Assembly: GCA_011390465.1 (NCBI GenBank)
Contig: JAABSH010000001.1
Location: 1 to 64,000 of the forward strand
DNA: 64,000 nucleotides
From: Desulfobacteraceae bacterium
Lineage (GTDB): Bacteria; Desulfobacterota; Desulfobacteria; Desulfobacterales; Desulfosalsimonadaceae
Direction: 5' to 3'
This document shows positions 19,468 through 26,679 of this stretch, piece by piece. The stretch's first letter is position 1; each line of letters opens with the position of its first letter. Below the pieces are notes generated by a model. The model made no database searches and was not told where the DNA came from. It saw only the letters and a list, made by a program, of their open reading frames with translations. The position numbers and the translations under genes were made by a program.

Positions 19468-20163
19468 ATGGGAAAGCTTACCAAAACATTACTGACATCC
19501 AGCCCGTTTCAGGGCTTTGTATACCGGTGCATTCGTCTGTATTCCGCAACATTTCGGTTCACTGTTGAGAACGAAGCCCCATGGATGGCCCGTGTAAAAA
19601 ACGGCGGCAACGTACTGCTGTGCGTCTGGCATCAGCAGTTTTTTTCCGCGATCCGGTATTTTAAAAATTACAAACCCTATGCCCCGGCCCTGATGATCAG
19701 CAAAAGCGCGGACGGGGATCTGATTGCCGGGGTGGCCAGCCGGACCGGGTGGCGGCCGGCCCGGGGCAGTTCTTCCCGGGGCGGAAAATCCGCCATGATG
19801 GAGGTCATGGAAAAACTAAAAGAAACCGGCCTGGCCGCCCACATCATGGACGGCCCCCGGGGGCCCATGGGCAAGGTCAAAGCCGGCGCCATCAGCATTG
19901 CCCTGGCGGCAGATGCCGTTATTGTGCCATTTTATGTTTCAGCGGACAAGGCCTGGTATTTCAACAGCTGGGATAAATTTTTCATTCCCAAGCCTTTTGC
20001 CCGGGTGACGTTGCACTATGATAACATGATTTCCCTGTCACCGCCGGATTCGGATACCGAATTTGAAGTCCTCCGGCAAAGTGTCGAAACACAAATGCGG
20101 CCGGGATTAATTCAAAATCCCTCAGCCAGAAAAAAACAGCCCAAGCCCAAAAAAAACAATTAA
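19468..20163 (+). CDS. DUF374 acyltransferase-like protein
   Basis: This 231-residue protein is related to lysophospholipid acyltransferases (DUF374). The start MGKLTKTLL is chosen because AAAGGAG stands 6 nt upstream; the frame is open for 56 more codons upstream but overlaps the MFS gene. The conserved HQQFFSAI segment, the RGGKSAMMEVMEKLKETG region and the MDGPRGP box are visible. It is probably peripheral on the inner membrane. In other Gram-negatives the family is linked to LPS or lipoprotein genes. The C-terminus is Lys-rich (about 15 residues). Confidence 0.8.
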   Translation: MGKLTKTLLTSSPFQGFVYRCIRLYSATFRFTVENEAPWMARVKNGGNVLLCVWHQQFFSAIRYFKNYKPYAPALMISKSADGDLIAGVASRTGWRPARGSSSRGGKSAMMEVMEKLKETGLAAHIMDGPRGPMGKVKAGAISIALAADAVIVPFYVSADKAWYFNSWDKFFIPKPFARVTLHYDNMISLSPPDSDTEFEVLRQSVETQMRPGLIQNPSARKKQPKPKKNN

Positions 20164-20221
20164 AAAACAGAACACCCGGCAGGTATTTATTTGATCAGGC
20201 GCTTCTGCTTAAAAAAGAAAA

Positions 20222-20335
20222 TCTGCTTATCCGGTTCGCTCAAGTTCAGCCATCGAAATCGAAATCGGGATCGGGATCGGGATCGAAATCGCTATCGAGC
20301 CCGATCCCGATTTCGATCCCGATAAAAACACGGCA
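20222..20335. repeat. Dispersed intergenic repeat with expanded ATCGGG/ATCGAA hexamers
   Basis: The left flank CTGCTTATCCGGTTCGCTCA and the right flank CCGATAAAAACACGGC also occur, with only a few changes, at 45698-45753. In this copy the middle has grown into a series of GGGATC and GAAATC hexamers. ATCGGGATCGAAATCG (20276-20291) and its exact complement (20308-20323) form a 16-bp inverted repeat that would fold as a strong hairpin. The function is unknown. Confidence 0.75.
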
Positions 20336-20402
20336 GCTTAAGAAAAGCAGATAACCCTAAAATTCAATCTGGTTATCAATTTCCCTCGAGTTCCGTCGCA
20401 GC

Positions 20403-20552
20403 ATGAAAGACCGGATCATCTGCACAGCCGCCTATCTTGCCAAAACACTCCCCGGACCGGCGGCCCTGGCCCTGGAAACCATCCACCGCAGCCGTCGGTT
20501 TGAGCGATGGCAAACAAATAATACAGTTGACAAATCAGACCATTCCATTTAG
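20403..20552 (+). CDS. Possible 49-residue small protein
   Basis: An ATG-to-TAG frame of 49 codons begins MKDRIICTAAYLAKTLPG. Codon choice in its first 35 codons (GCC, CTG, ACC) resembles neighbouring genes, and the segment is helix-prone with a basic end (HRSRRFERW). No good Shine-Dalgarno is visible and I recognise no family. It may be a decayed gene fragment instead. Confidence 0.25.
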   Translation: MKDRIICTAAYLAKTLPGPAALALETIHRSRRFERWQTNNTVDKSDHSI

Positions 20553-20642
20553 TTTTCAGTGTTTATAAAATCAAATGCGCAGGCGGGAAACTTTCCGGCT
20601 GATAAAAGAAAAATGCGATTTCCATTTTAAGGATACCCCCCA

Positions 20643-21983
20643 ATGGCAGAAATTGCTCCATTTCGCGGCATACTTTACAATCCAGAAAAAATAAAAATCC
20701 TGTCCGAGGTGGTCACCCCGCCGTATGACGTGATTTCAGATGCCGAACGGGACGCGTTTTATGCACGCCATCCCAACAATGTGATCCGTCTGGATAAAGG
20801 CCGGCCAAGGGATACGGATACGAAAACGGAAAACACCCACACCCGGGCCGCAGCCTATTTTCAAAACTGGCTCCAGCAGGCGATCTTGAAGCAGGATGCC
20901 GAACCAGCCCTTTATCTTACGGCGGTGACTTTTCCCATGGAAAAAACACCGCAAACCCGTTTCGGTCTGATCGCCCGGGTCCGGCTGGAACCCTTTGACA
21001 AGGGCATCATTCTGCCCCATGAAACCACCTTTTCCAAAGTCAAAACCGAACGCCTGGCCCTGATAAAAGCCTGCCATGCCAACTTCAGCCAGATTTTTTC
21101 CATTTTTTCCGACCCGGAAAATATCCTCGGCCAGGTGATTCGTCATGCGGAAACCCGGGCGCCGGCGTTTGATTTTACCGATGACGACCACCACCATCAC
21201 CGGCTGTGGCGAATTACCGATCCAATGCTTCACCAGGCAGTGGCAGATGCGTTTTACGAAAAAAAACTGTTTATTGCGGACGGTCATCACCGGTATGAAA
21301 CCGCTCTGAATTACCGCGCCTGGCTGACAGCCCAAAATGGCCCTTTAGACAGCAGCCATCCGGCCAATTTCACCATGATGTATCTGTGCGCGGTCCAGGA
21401 TCCGGGCCTGGTGATTCTGCCCACCCACCGCCTGATCAAAACCCTGCCCCAAACGACGATGGACCATTTTTTTGAAAAGGCCGGCCCCTGGTTTGACATT
21501 GAGACCTTCCCCTTTGATCCCCAAGCCCCCCAAGCCCCGGAAACTGCCGTAAAAACCCTGACCCAGGCAATGACGGCTGATATTAAAGCTCACAAATTCG
21601 GTATTTTTATGAAAAACAGCCGCCGCTTTCATGTGCTTTGCCTGAAATCCGGTATCATGGACAAGACGTTTGCCAATGACATTGCCGGCCCGCTGAAGGA
21701 ACTGGACGTGATCGTGCTGACCCGGCTGATTTTCGCTAAAATTCTTGATTTTGACGAGCAGATGCTGGACGACCATGACCTGATCAATTTCACCAGCAAA
21801 ACAGGCGATGCGGTTCGCGCCATTGCAGCGGGTTCCCATGACATGGCGTTTATTCTGAACCCCACCACCAATGCGCAGGTGACCCGGGTCGCGGAAAAAG
21901 GCTTGATCATGCCGCGAAAATCAACCTATTATTTTCCCAAAGCCCTGTCCGGGATGGTCATGCGGTCTTTAACACCGCCTTAA
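20643..21983 (+). CDS. DUF1015 family protein
   Basis: This 446-residue cytosolic protein belongs to the uncharacterised DUF1015 family. The N-terminal FRGILYNPEKI...VVTPPYDVIS signature and the central FIADGHHRYETAL motif (about residue 215-227), which resembles ParB/Srx-like nucleotide-binding sequences, are clear. The segment before it is His-rich (DDDHHHHRLW). No function is established. It is directly upstream of panC and metK, but the link is not explained. Confidence 0.85.
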   Translation: MAEIAPFRGILYNPEKIKILSEVVTPPYDVISDAERDAFYARHPNNVIRLDKGRPRDTDTKTENTHTRAAAYFQNWLQQAILKQDAEPALYLTAVTFPMEKTPQTRFGLIARVRLEPFDKGIILPHETTFSKVKTERLALIKACHANFSQIFSIFSDPENILGQVIRHAETRAPAFDFTDDDHHHHRLWRITDPMLHQAVADAFYEKKLFIADGHHRYETALNYRAWLTAQNGPLDSSHPANFTMMYLCAVQDPGLVILPTHRLIKTLPQTTMDHFFEKAGPWFDIETFPFDPQAPQAPETAVKTLTQAMTADIKAHKFGIFMKNSRRFHVLCLKSGIMDKTFANDIAGPLKELDVIVLTRLIFAKILDFDEQMLDDHDLINFTSKTGDAVRAIAAGSHDMAFILNPTTNAQVTRVAEKGLIMPRKSTYYFPKALSGMVMRSLTPP

Positions 21984-22028
21984 CCCGGCATCATCTGATA
22001 ATATTCCAACCCTAAGGAAGCAGCAGCC

Positions 22029-22883
22029 ATCGATATCATTGCCCAATTACAGGAAATGTCCGCCTGGTCGGCCCGGCAGCGGCACCAGGGCAGCCGCATT
22101 GCCCTGGTGCCGACCATGGGATTTCTGCACGACGGTCATCTTGCCCTGATGAAAGAAGCCGGCCGCCTGGCGGACAAGGTGGCCATCAGCATTTTTGTCA
22201 ATCCCACCCAGTTCGGCCCGGGGGAAGACTTTGACACCTATCCCCGCAATCTTGACCGGGACCTGGACCTGGCCCGGGAAGCGGGCGTGGACGCGGCCTT
22301 TGTCCCCCGGACAGAGGATTTCTATCTCCAGGGGTTTGATACCTTCATTGACCAGAAAAAACTGCCGAATCATTTGTGCGGCCTGTCCCGCACCGGACAT
22401 TTCAGAGGCATGATGACCATTGTGGCAAAACTCTTTAATGTGGTAAACCCGGATATGGCGGTTTTCGGTGAAAAGGATTTTCAGCAGCTGGCCATTATCC
22501 GGCGCATGGTGGCAGATCTCAATTTCAACATCCGCATCATCGGCCATCCCATTGTAAGGGAATCCGATGGTCTGGCCATGAGCTCCCGCAACACGAACCT
22601 GACACCGGAACAGCGCAAAACCGCGCTCTGTCTGATCACTGCGCTGAAAACCGCCCAAGCCCTTATGGAGAAAAAAGAATTTCATGCAGATATCCTGATC
22701 CACAAGGCAAAAACCATCATCACCGCGCATCCGGACACAAGCATTGATTATATTGCCATCTGTGATCCCGATACCCTGGAGGACATTCCCTTTGTCGACC
22801 GGCCCGCGCTCATGGCCCTTGCCGTTACCGTCGGCACCACCCGGTTAATTGACAACATACGCCTGACACCGGCACAGGAATAA
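22029..22883 (+). CDS. panC: Pantoate--beta-alanine ligase, probable AUC start
   Basis: PanC joins pantoate and beta-alanine using ATP to make pantothenate. The adenylate-forming motifs VPTMGFLHDGH, FVNPTQFGPGEDF, FGEKDFQQL and the C-terminal MSSRN signature are present. The first ATG (22056) cuts off the first beta-strand. Homology (IDIIAQLQEM before SAWS) and an AAGGAAG sequence 9 nt upstream both point to translation from ATC at 22029. An in-frame TAA at 21999 and no ATG, GTG or TTG between leave no normal alternative. From ATC the protein has 284 residues. The enzyme call is firm; the start is inference. Confidence 0.9.
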   Translation: MDIIAQLQEMSAWSARQRHQGSRIALVPTMGFLHDGHLALMKEAGRLADKVAISIFVNPTQFGPGEDFDTYPRNLDRDLDLAREAGVDAAFVPRTEDFYLQGFDTFIDQKKLPNHLCGLSRTGHFRGMMTIVAKLFNVVNPDMAVFGEKDFQQLAIIRRMVADLNFNIRIIGHPIVRESDGLAMSSRNTNLTPEQRKTALCLITALKTAQALMEKKEFHADILIHKAKTIITAHPDTSIDYIAICDPDTLEDIPFVDRPALMALAVTVGTTRLIDNIRLTPAQE

Positions 22884-22927
22884 ATTGATCGGATTAATAA
22901 AATTTTGAAAAAATATCGCCTCATCCA

Positions 22928-22978
22928 ATGCCGGAAAGGACCGGCCTGTTATTTTTACCGCTGCCCCGATTCCGGCAT
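22928..22978 (+). promoter_or_regulatory. Structured leader of metK
   Basis: ATGCCGGAA (22928-22936) and TTCCGGCAT (22970-22978) form a perfect 9-bp inverted repeat enclosing 33 nt, with GGACCGGCC inside. It stops 27 nt before metK. Its position is suitable for a methionine- or SAM-responsive leader, but I could not match it to a known SAM riboswitch consensus, and there is no T tract. Confidence 0.3.
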
Positions 22979-23005
22979 CAACCTTAATCGCCAAAGGAGT
23001 GATCA

Positions 23006-24175
23006 ATGACTCAGCAAAACCTTCTGTTTACCTCCGAATCCGTTACTGAAGGGCATCCGGACAAAGTGGCGGATGCCATTTCCGATGCGGTTCTGGACGC
23101 CATTATGGATCAGGACAAAAAATGCCGGGTGGCATGTGAAAGCCTGGTGACCACGGGCCTGGTGTTTGTTGCCGGCGAAATTACCACGGACTGTTACGTG
23201 GATATCCCCCAGGTGGCCCGGGAAACCATCCGGGAAATCGGCTACAGTTCCTCACGCATGGGCTTTGACTGGCAGACCTGTGCGGTGCTCACCAGCATTG
23301 ATCACCAGTCCGCGGACATTGCCCAGGGCGTAAACATAGGAGAAGGCCTTTATAAAGACCAGGGCGCCGGGGACCAGGGCCTGATGTTCGGGTTTGCCTC
23401 TGATGAAACCGCCGAACTCATGCCCATGCCCATCATCTTTGCCCACAAGCTGACCAAACGGCTGGCCACGGTCCGGAAAAACGGCTCCATCGATTTTCTG
23501 CGGCCGGACGGCAAGTCTCAGGTGACCATTGAATATGACAACGGCATTCCAAGACGGGTGGATACGGTGGTGGTTTCCACCCAGCACAAGGAAGACGTCA
23601 CCTATGATGAAGTCCGGGAAGCCGTGATTGAAGAGGTCATTAAAAAAGTCATTCCCAGGGAAATGGTGGACGGGGACACCCGGTACTTTATCAATCCCAC
23701 GGGAAAATTTGTCATCGGCGGGCCCATGGGCGACTGCGGACTCACCGGCCGGAAAATTATTGTGGATACCTACGGCGGCCAGGGAAGCCACGGGGGTGGC
23801 TGTTTTTCCGGAAAAGATCCGTCCAAGGTGGACCGGAGCGCCTCTTACATGGGCCGCCATATTGCCAAAAATCTGGTGGCCGCGGGACTGGCCAAAAAAT
23901 GCGAAATTCAGGTGGCCTATGCCATCGGCGTGGCAGAACCCGTGTCCATTATGGTGAATTTTCTCAATACAGGAAAAATCCCGGAATCAAAAGCCGTGGA
24001 AATTGTGAACAAAGTTTTTGATCTGCGGCCGGCCGCCATTATTGAATACCTGAATCTTTTGCGGCCCATTTATAAAAAAACCAGTGCGTATGGGCATTTT
24101 GGCAGAAATGATCCGGATTTTACCTGGGAAAAAACCAACAAGGCCGATGAAATAAAAAATCTTGCCGGGATATAG
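23006..24175 (+). CDS. metK: S-adenosylmethionine synthase
   Basis: MetK makes SAM from methionine and ATP, releasing phosphate and pyrophosphate. The 389 residues carry [22 protein letters not shown] near the N-terminus, the [12 protein letters not shown] loop near 120-131, and GGAFSGKD-type sequence as [17 protein letters not shown]. The ATG is preceded by AAAGGAGTG. An array of 11-bp repeats begins within the last codons and runs past the stop. Confidence 0.97.
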   Translation: MTQQNLLFTSESVTEGHPDKVADAISDAVLDAIMDQDKKCRVACESLVTTGLVFVAGEITTDCYVDIPQVARETIREIGYSSSRMGFDWQTCAVLTSIDHQSADIAQGVNIGEGLYKDQGAGDQGLMFGFASDETAELMPMPIIFAHKLTKRLATVRKNGSIDFLRPDGKSQVTIEYDNGIPRRVDTVVVSTQHKEDVTYDEVREAVIEEVIKKVIPREMVDGDTRYFINPTGKFVIGGPMGDCGLTGRKIIVDTYGGQGSHGGGCFSGKDPSKVDRSASYMGRHIAKNLVAAGLAKKCEIQVAYAIGVAEPVSIMVNFLNTGKIPESKAVEIVNKVFDLRPAAIIEYLNLLRPIYKKTSAYGHFGRNDPDFTWEKTNKADEIKNLAGI

Positions 24176-24244
24176 CCAGGATATAATCAGGATATAATCA
24201 GGATATAGCCAGGATATAACCAGGATATAGCCAGGATATAACCA
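24168..24244. repeat. Tandem array of seven 11-bp units
   Basis: Seven head-to-tail copies of GGATATARYCA (variants GGATATAGCCA, GGATATAATCA, GGATATAACCA) begin in the last codons of metK; a degenerate eighth unit follows. There are no spacers, so this is a minisatellite-type array and not a CRISPR. It lies in the gap to the convergent mobB gene; the rest of that gap (to 24485) shows nothing recognisable. Confidence 0.9.
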
Positions 24245-24485
24245 GAATATAAGACGATGTTAACACTCTTGTTATAATGCGCTACTGACATATCCTGCCG
24301 GTCCGCTTTCAACTTCAACAGCCGCTGGTCATGCGCGATTGCGTCAGATTCAATTTCGCGGCCGGCGGCTTTTTTATCAGCGCTCCGTGGGAAAGTCACG
24401 GGATGGCAGCCCCGAATGAAGACACCGGCGGGCATTTTGAATAGCGGAAAGAAGCTCTCCGCAAACGCCGCCAAAAAAAATTGCC

Positions 24486-25010
24486 CTATCCTGGCAAAAA
24501 AGTTTTCATAATAAACTCAGCAAGGCTTTCAATGGCTTCCAGGCCAAACACCGGCACCGCTGTATCCCTCTCATCCAGGGTTTCGTCCGTTACCATGGCA
24601 ACCAGGGTGCGATGATTCAGACAGACCGGGGTGGTGATATTGTCAAACGGCCGGGGCCGGAACACTTCGATTTTCGGCAGACTGCTGTTTTTAAAGCCTT
24701 CCGCCAGCACCAGGTCCATGCCCGCCAGACAGGATTCAAAGGTCGCCAGCATCTCGGATTCATCCGGCACCGCTTTTGGCTGGCGCCGGACCAGCATCAG
24801 CTTGTCCGGGGATGAGACCAGCACCGCATCCGCGCCGGCCGTAAAATGCCGCCAGCTGTCCTTGCCTTTTTGGTCAAACTGAATCTCATGATGCGCATGT
24901 TTAATGGTTCCCACCCGGATATTTTTTTTTTTCAGCACCTCAAGGAGCTTCTCAATCAGCGTGGTCTTGCCGGCATCTGAATATCCTGTAATTGCGACAA
25001 TGGGTATCAT
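24486..25010 (-). CDS. mobB: Molybdopterin-guanine dinucleotide biosynthesis adaptor MobB
   Basis: MobB is a GTP-binding helper of MobA in forming the guanine dinucleotide form of the molybdenum cofactor used by formate dehydrogenases and related enzymes. At 174 residues it is of standard size. The P-loop GYSDAGKTTL lies at 8-17, the TIKHAHHEIQFD segment near 37-48, and DLVLAEGFKNSSLPKIEVFR near 115-134. The gene is alone; mobA and other cofactor genes are not in the window. Confidence 0.93.
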   Translation of the reverse strand: MIPIVAITGYSDAGKTTLIEKLLEVLKKKNIRVGTIKHAHHEIQFDQKGKDSWRHFTAGADAVLVSSPDKLMLVRRQPKAVPDESEMLATFESCLAGMDLVLAEGFKNSSLPKIEVFRPRPFDNITTPVCLNHRTLVAMVTDETLDERDTAVPVFGLEAIESLAEFIMKTFLPG

Positions 25011-25499
25011 CTTATCTGTTTTCCACCTAAGTTGATCGTTTTAAATTTTGAAATTAATGAATTTTAATTTAAATTAAGGACGTTGGACAATTTTTAGATT
25101 TCAAAATTTAAAACCCGTCGGGATTGCCGATCTTACCGCATCTACGGCGTCAAATGCGTCACCGCATAATCGTCGTACTTCAAGTGCCCGGGAACAAGTC
25201 AGATGCGGTGCCCTGTGAACGCTTGCAAAAAATCAGGTTATGCCGCCGCCCGGGCATACCCGGAGAAATTCTCACTTAATGCTGGTTTGCTGAAATTGTC
25301 AAGGCCCAAGTCAGGGCAGCGGGCAGGGTGAAGCTGCTGCCGGTGGGCTCTTTTTTATCCTGCCGTGACGGCTTCGTAAAAAGCTTTTCATGGTTGTACC
25401 AATCCTGACCGCGCGGTCTTGACTTTTCGGCTGAATCCTGAAAATTTAGTTTTTCTCTGACCTGAAAATACAAAAACCAGCCAGCAGCCCTTATGGACA
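25011..25499. other. Intergenic region with inverted repeats
   Basis: This gap lies between the divergent mobB and apbE genes. ACCGCATCT (25135-25143) is repeated inverted as AGATGCGGT (25201-25209), and GCCCGGG occurs twice nearby, suggesting a REP-like element or a decayed mobile fragment. GACGGCTTCGTAAAAAGC near 25366 resembles GACGGCTTTGTAAAATTACG upstream of rpsA near 12999. No gene was recognised. Confidence 0.45.
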
Positions 25500-25505
25500 A
25501 TGCCC

Positions 25506-26663
25506 ATGAACAAAAAAAAATTTTATAATTTCATCGCCCAAAAAAAAACTGCCTGGGTGCTTTTCATGATCCTGGCAGTCTCTGGAATTTTTTATTTTAC
25601 CATTCTTTCGCAACAGCCTCCGATTAAGGCAACAATCGCACCGGAGCAGACAGCAGCCGATACTGTTCACCGGGGCAATGGATGGTGGGAAACAAGCCGC
25701 CTGATCTATCATGGCATTCCGGCCCGATGTGTTTTTAAACCTGCTCCGGAATCAGAAATTACGCCGGGTGCGCTTGCTGAAGAAATATGGCGGGAATTTG
25801 ACCGCATCGGTGCCATTTTTAACCCGTTTGATCCGGATTCGGAAATTTACCGGTTAAACCATTTTTCCGGCAGCGCAACGGATTCTTTGGTTGTATCCGA
25901 TGATGTCCTAACGGTGCTGTCCGTTTCCCGAAAACTCTGGCAGGACACCGGGGGCCAGTTTGATCCGACCATGTGGCAAATCAAACACCTCTGGCAGACA
26001 GCGGAAAAAAATCAACAGATACCTTCCGCAAAAGCGATTGCAGACGCCCGCCGGCAAACCGGTTTGGATCAGGTGGTGTGGGATGAAACAAATAAAAACC
26101 GGATTGCCTTTAAAACCCATCCGGTAAAATTTGATTTTGGCGGCATTGTAAAAGGGTATGCCGTGGACCGGGTGCAGCAGATTCTCACAGACCATGGCGC
26201 AGCCGCCGGACTGGTACAACTGGGCGGGGAAGTCAGCACGTTCGGCAAAAATGATGAAAATCCCTGGCGGGTGGGGATCCAGCACCCCAAACAACTGGAC
26301 CAGATATGGGGAGTGATTTCATCAAACGACAGGCTTCAGGTTTCCACCAGCGGCAATTACCGCCAGCCCATTGTGATTGACGGCACCTCTTTTTATCATA
26401 TTTTCAGCCCCCACACCGGCAGACCGGTGTCTGAAAAAGTGCTTGGGGTCACCACGGCAAGCTTTGACGACAGCCATTCCAATGCCTGGCTGGACGGCCT
26501 TGCCACGGCCATTACGGTGGTCGGAGCAGAAAAAGGCCTTTTATTGGCGAAAGGACTGAACTGCGATGCCGTCATCCTTTATGAAAAAGATGACGGCACC
26601 ATTGGCGAAATAATTACATCCGGTTTTTCAAAATACTATCAGCGCTATACCACAGCCGATTAA
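25506..26663 (+). CDS. apbE: FAD:protein FMN transferase, ApbE family
   Basis: ApbE attaches FMN covalently to Thr in target proteins such as the NqrBC/RnfDG subunits, on the outer face of the inner membrane. The 385-residue protein has an N-terminal membrane anchor (about residues 16-36), the DFGGIVKGYAVDR flavin-binding region near 215, and HIFSPHTGRPV near 299. ATG at 25506 is chosen; a second in-frame ATG lies two codons upstream and neither has a good Shine-Dalgarno. No rnf or nqr gene is adjacent. The gene is convergent with the exported PKD/FN3 protein. Confidence 0.9.
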   Translation: MNKKKFYNFIAQKKTAWVLFMILAVSGIFYFTILSQQPPIKATIAPEQTAADTVHRGNGWWETSRLIYHGIPARCVFKPAPESEITPGALAEEIWREFDRIGAIFNPFDPDSEIYRLNHFSGSATDSLVVSDDVLTVLSVSRKLWQDTGGQFDPTMWQIKHLWQTAEKNQQIPSAKAIADARRQTGLDQVVWDETNKNRIAFKTHPVKFDFGGIVKGYAVDRVQQILTDHGAAAGLVQLGGEVSTFGKNDENPWRVGIQHPKQLDQIWGVISSNDRLQVSTSGNYRQPIVIDGTSFYHIFSPHTGRPVSEKVLGVTTASFDDSHSNAWLDGLATAITVVGAEKGLLLAKGLNCDAVILYEKDDGTIGEIITSGFSKYYQRYTTAD

Positions 26664-26679
26664 CTTCAACCCATTTATT

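Larger units (their letters stand above)
20164..20642. other. Intergenic region with an expanded dispersed repeat and a possible 49-codon frame
   Basis: The 479 nt between the DUF374 and DUF1015 genes hold a hexamer-rich palindromic repeat (20222-20335) and a short coding-like frame (20403-20552), listed separately. The remaining sequence shows no clear gene. A GGATAC-type sequence precedes the DUF1015 start. Confidence 0.6.

Noticed and set aside
22884-23005. SAM riboswitch upstream of metK
   Set aside because: I looked for known SAM-I, SAM-II and SAH consensus segments and found none; only an unassigned inverted repeat is reported.
24168-24244. Possible CRISPR array
   Set aside because: The units are 11 bp, directly adjacent and without spacers; no cas gene is in the window.
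24187-24474. Minus-strand 95-codon frame
   Set aside because: Its C-terminal third is the translation of the 11-bp repeat array, it has no ribosome binding site, and the rest has no recognisable domain.
25276-25500. Minus-strand 74-codon frame upstream of apbE
   Set aside because: It covers the promoter region of apbE, has no ribosome binding site and low-complexity sequence.
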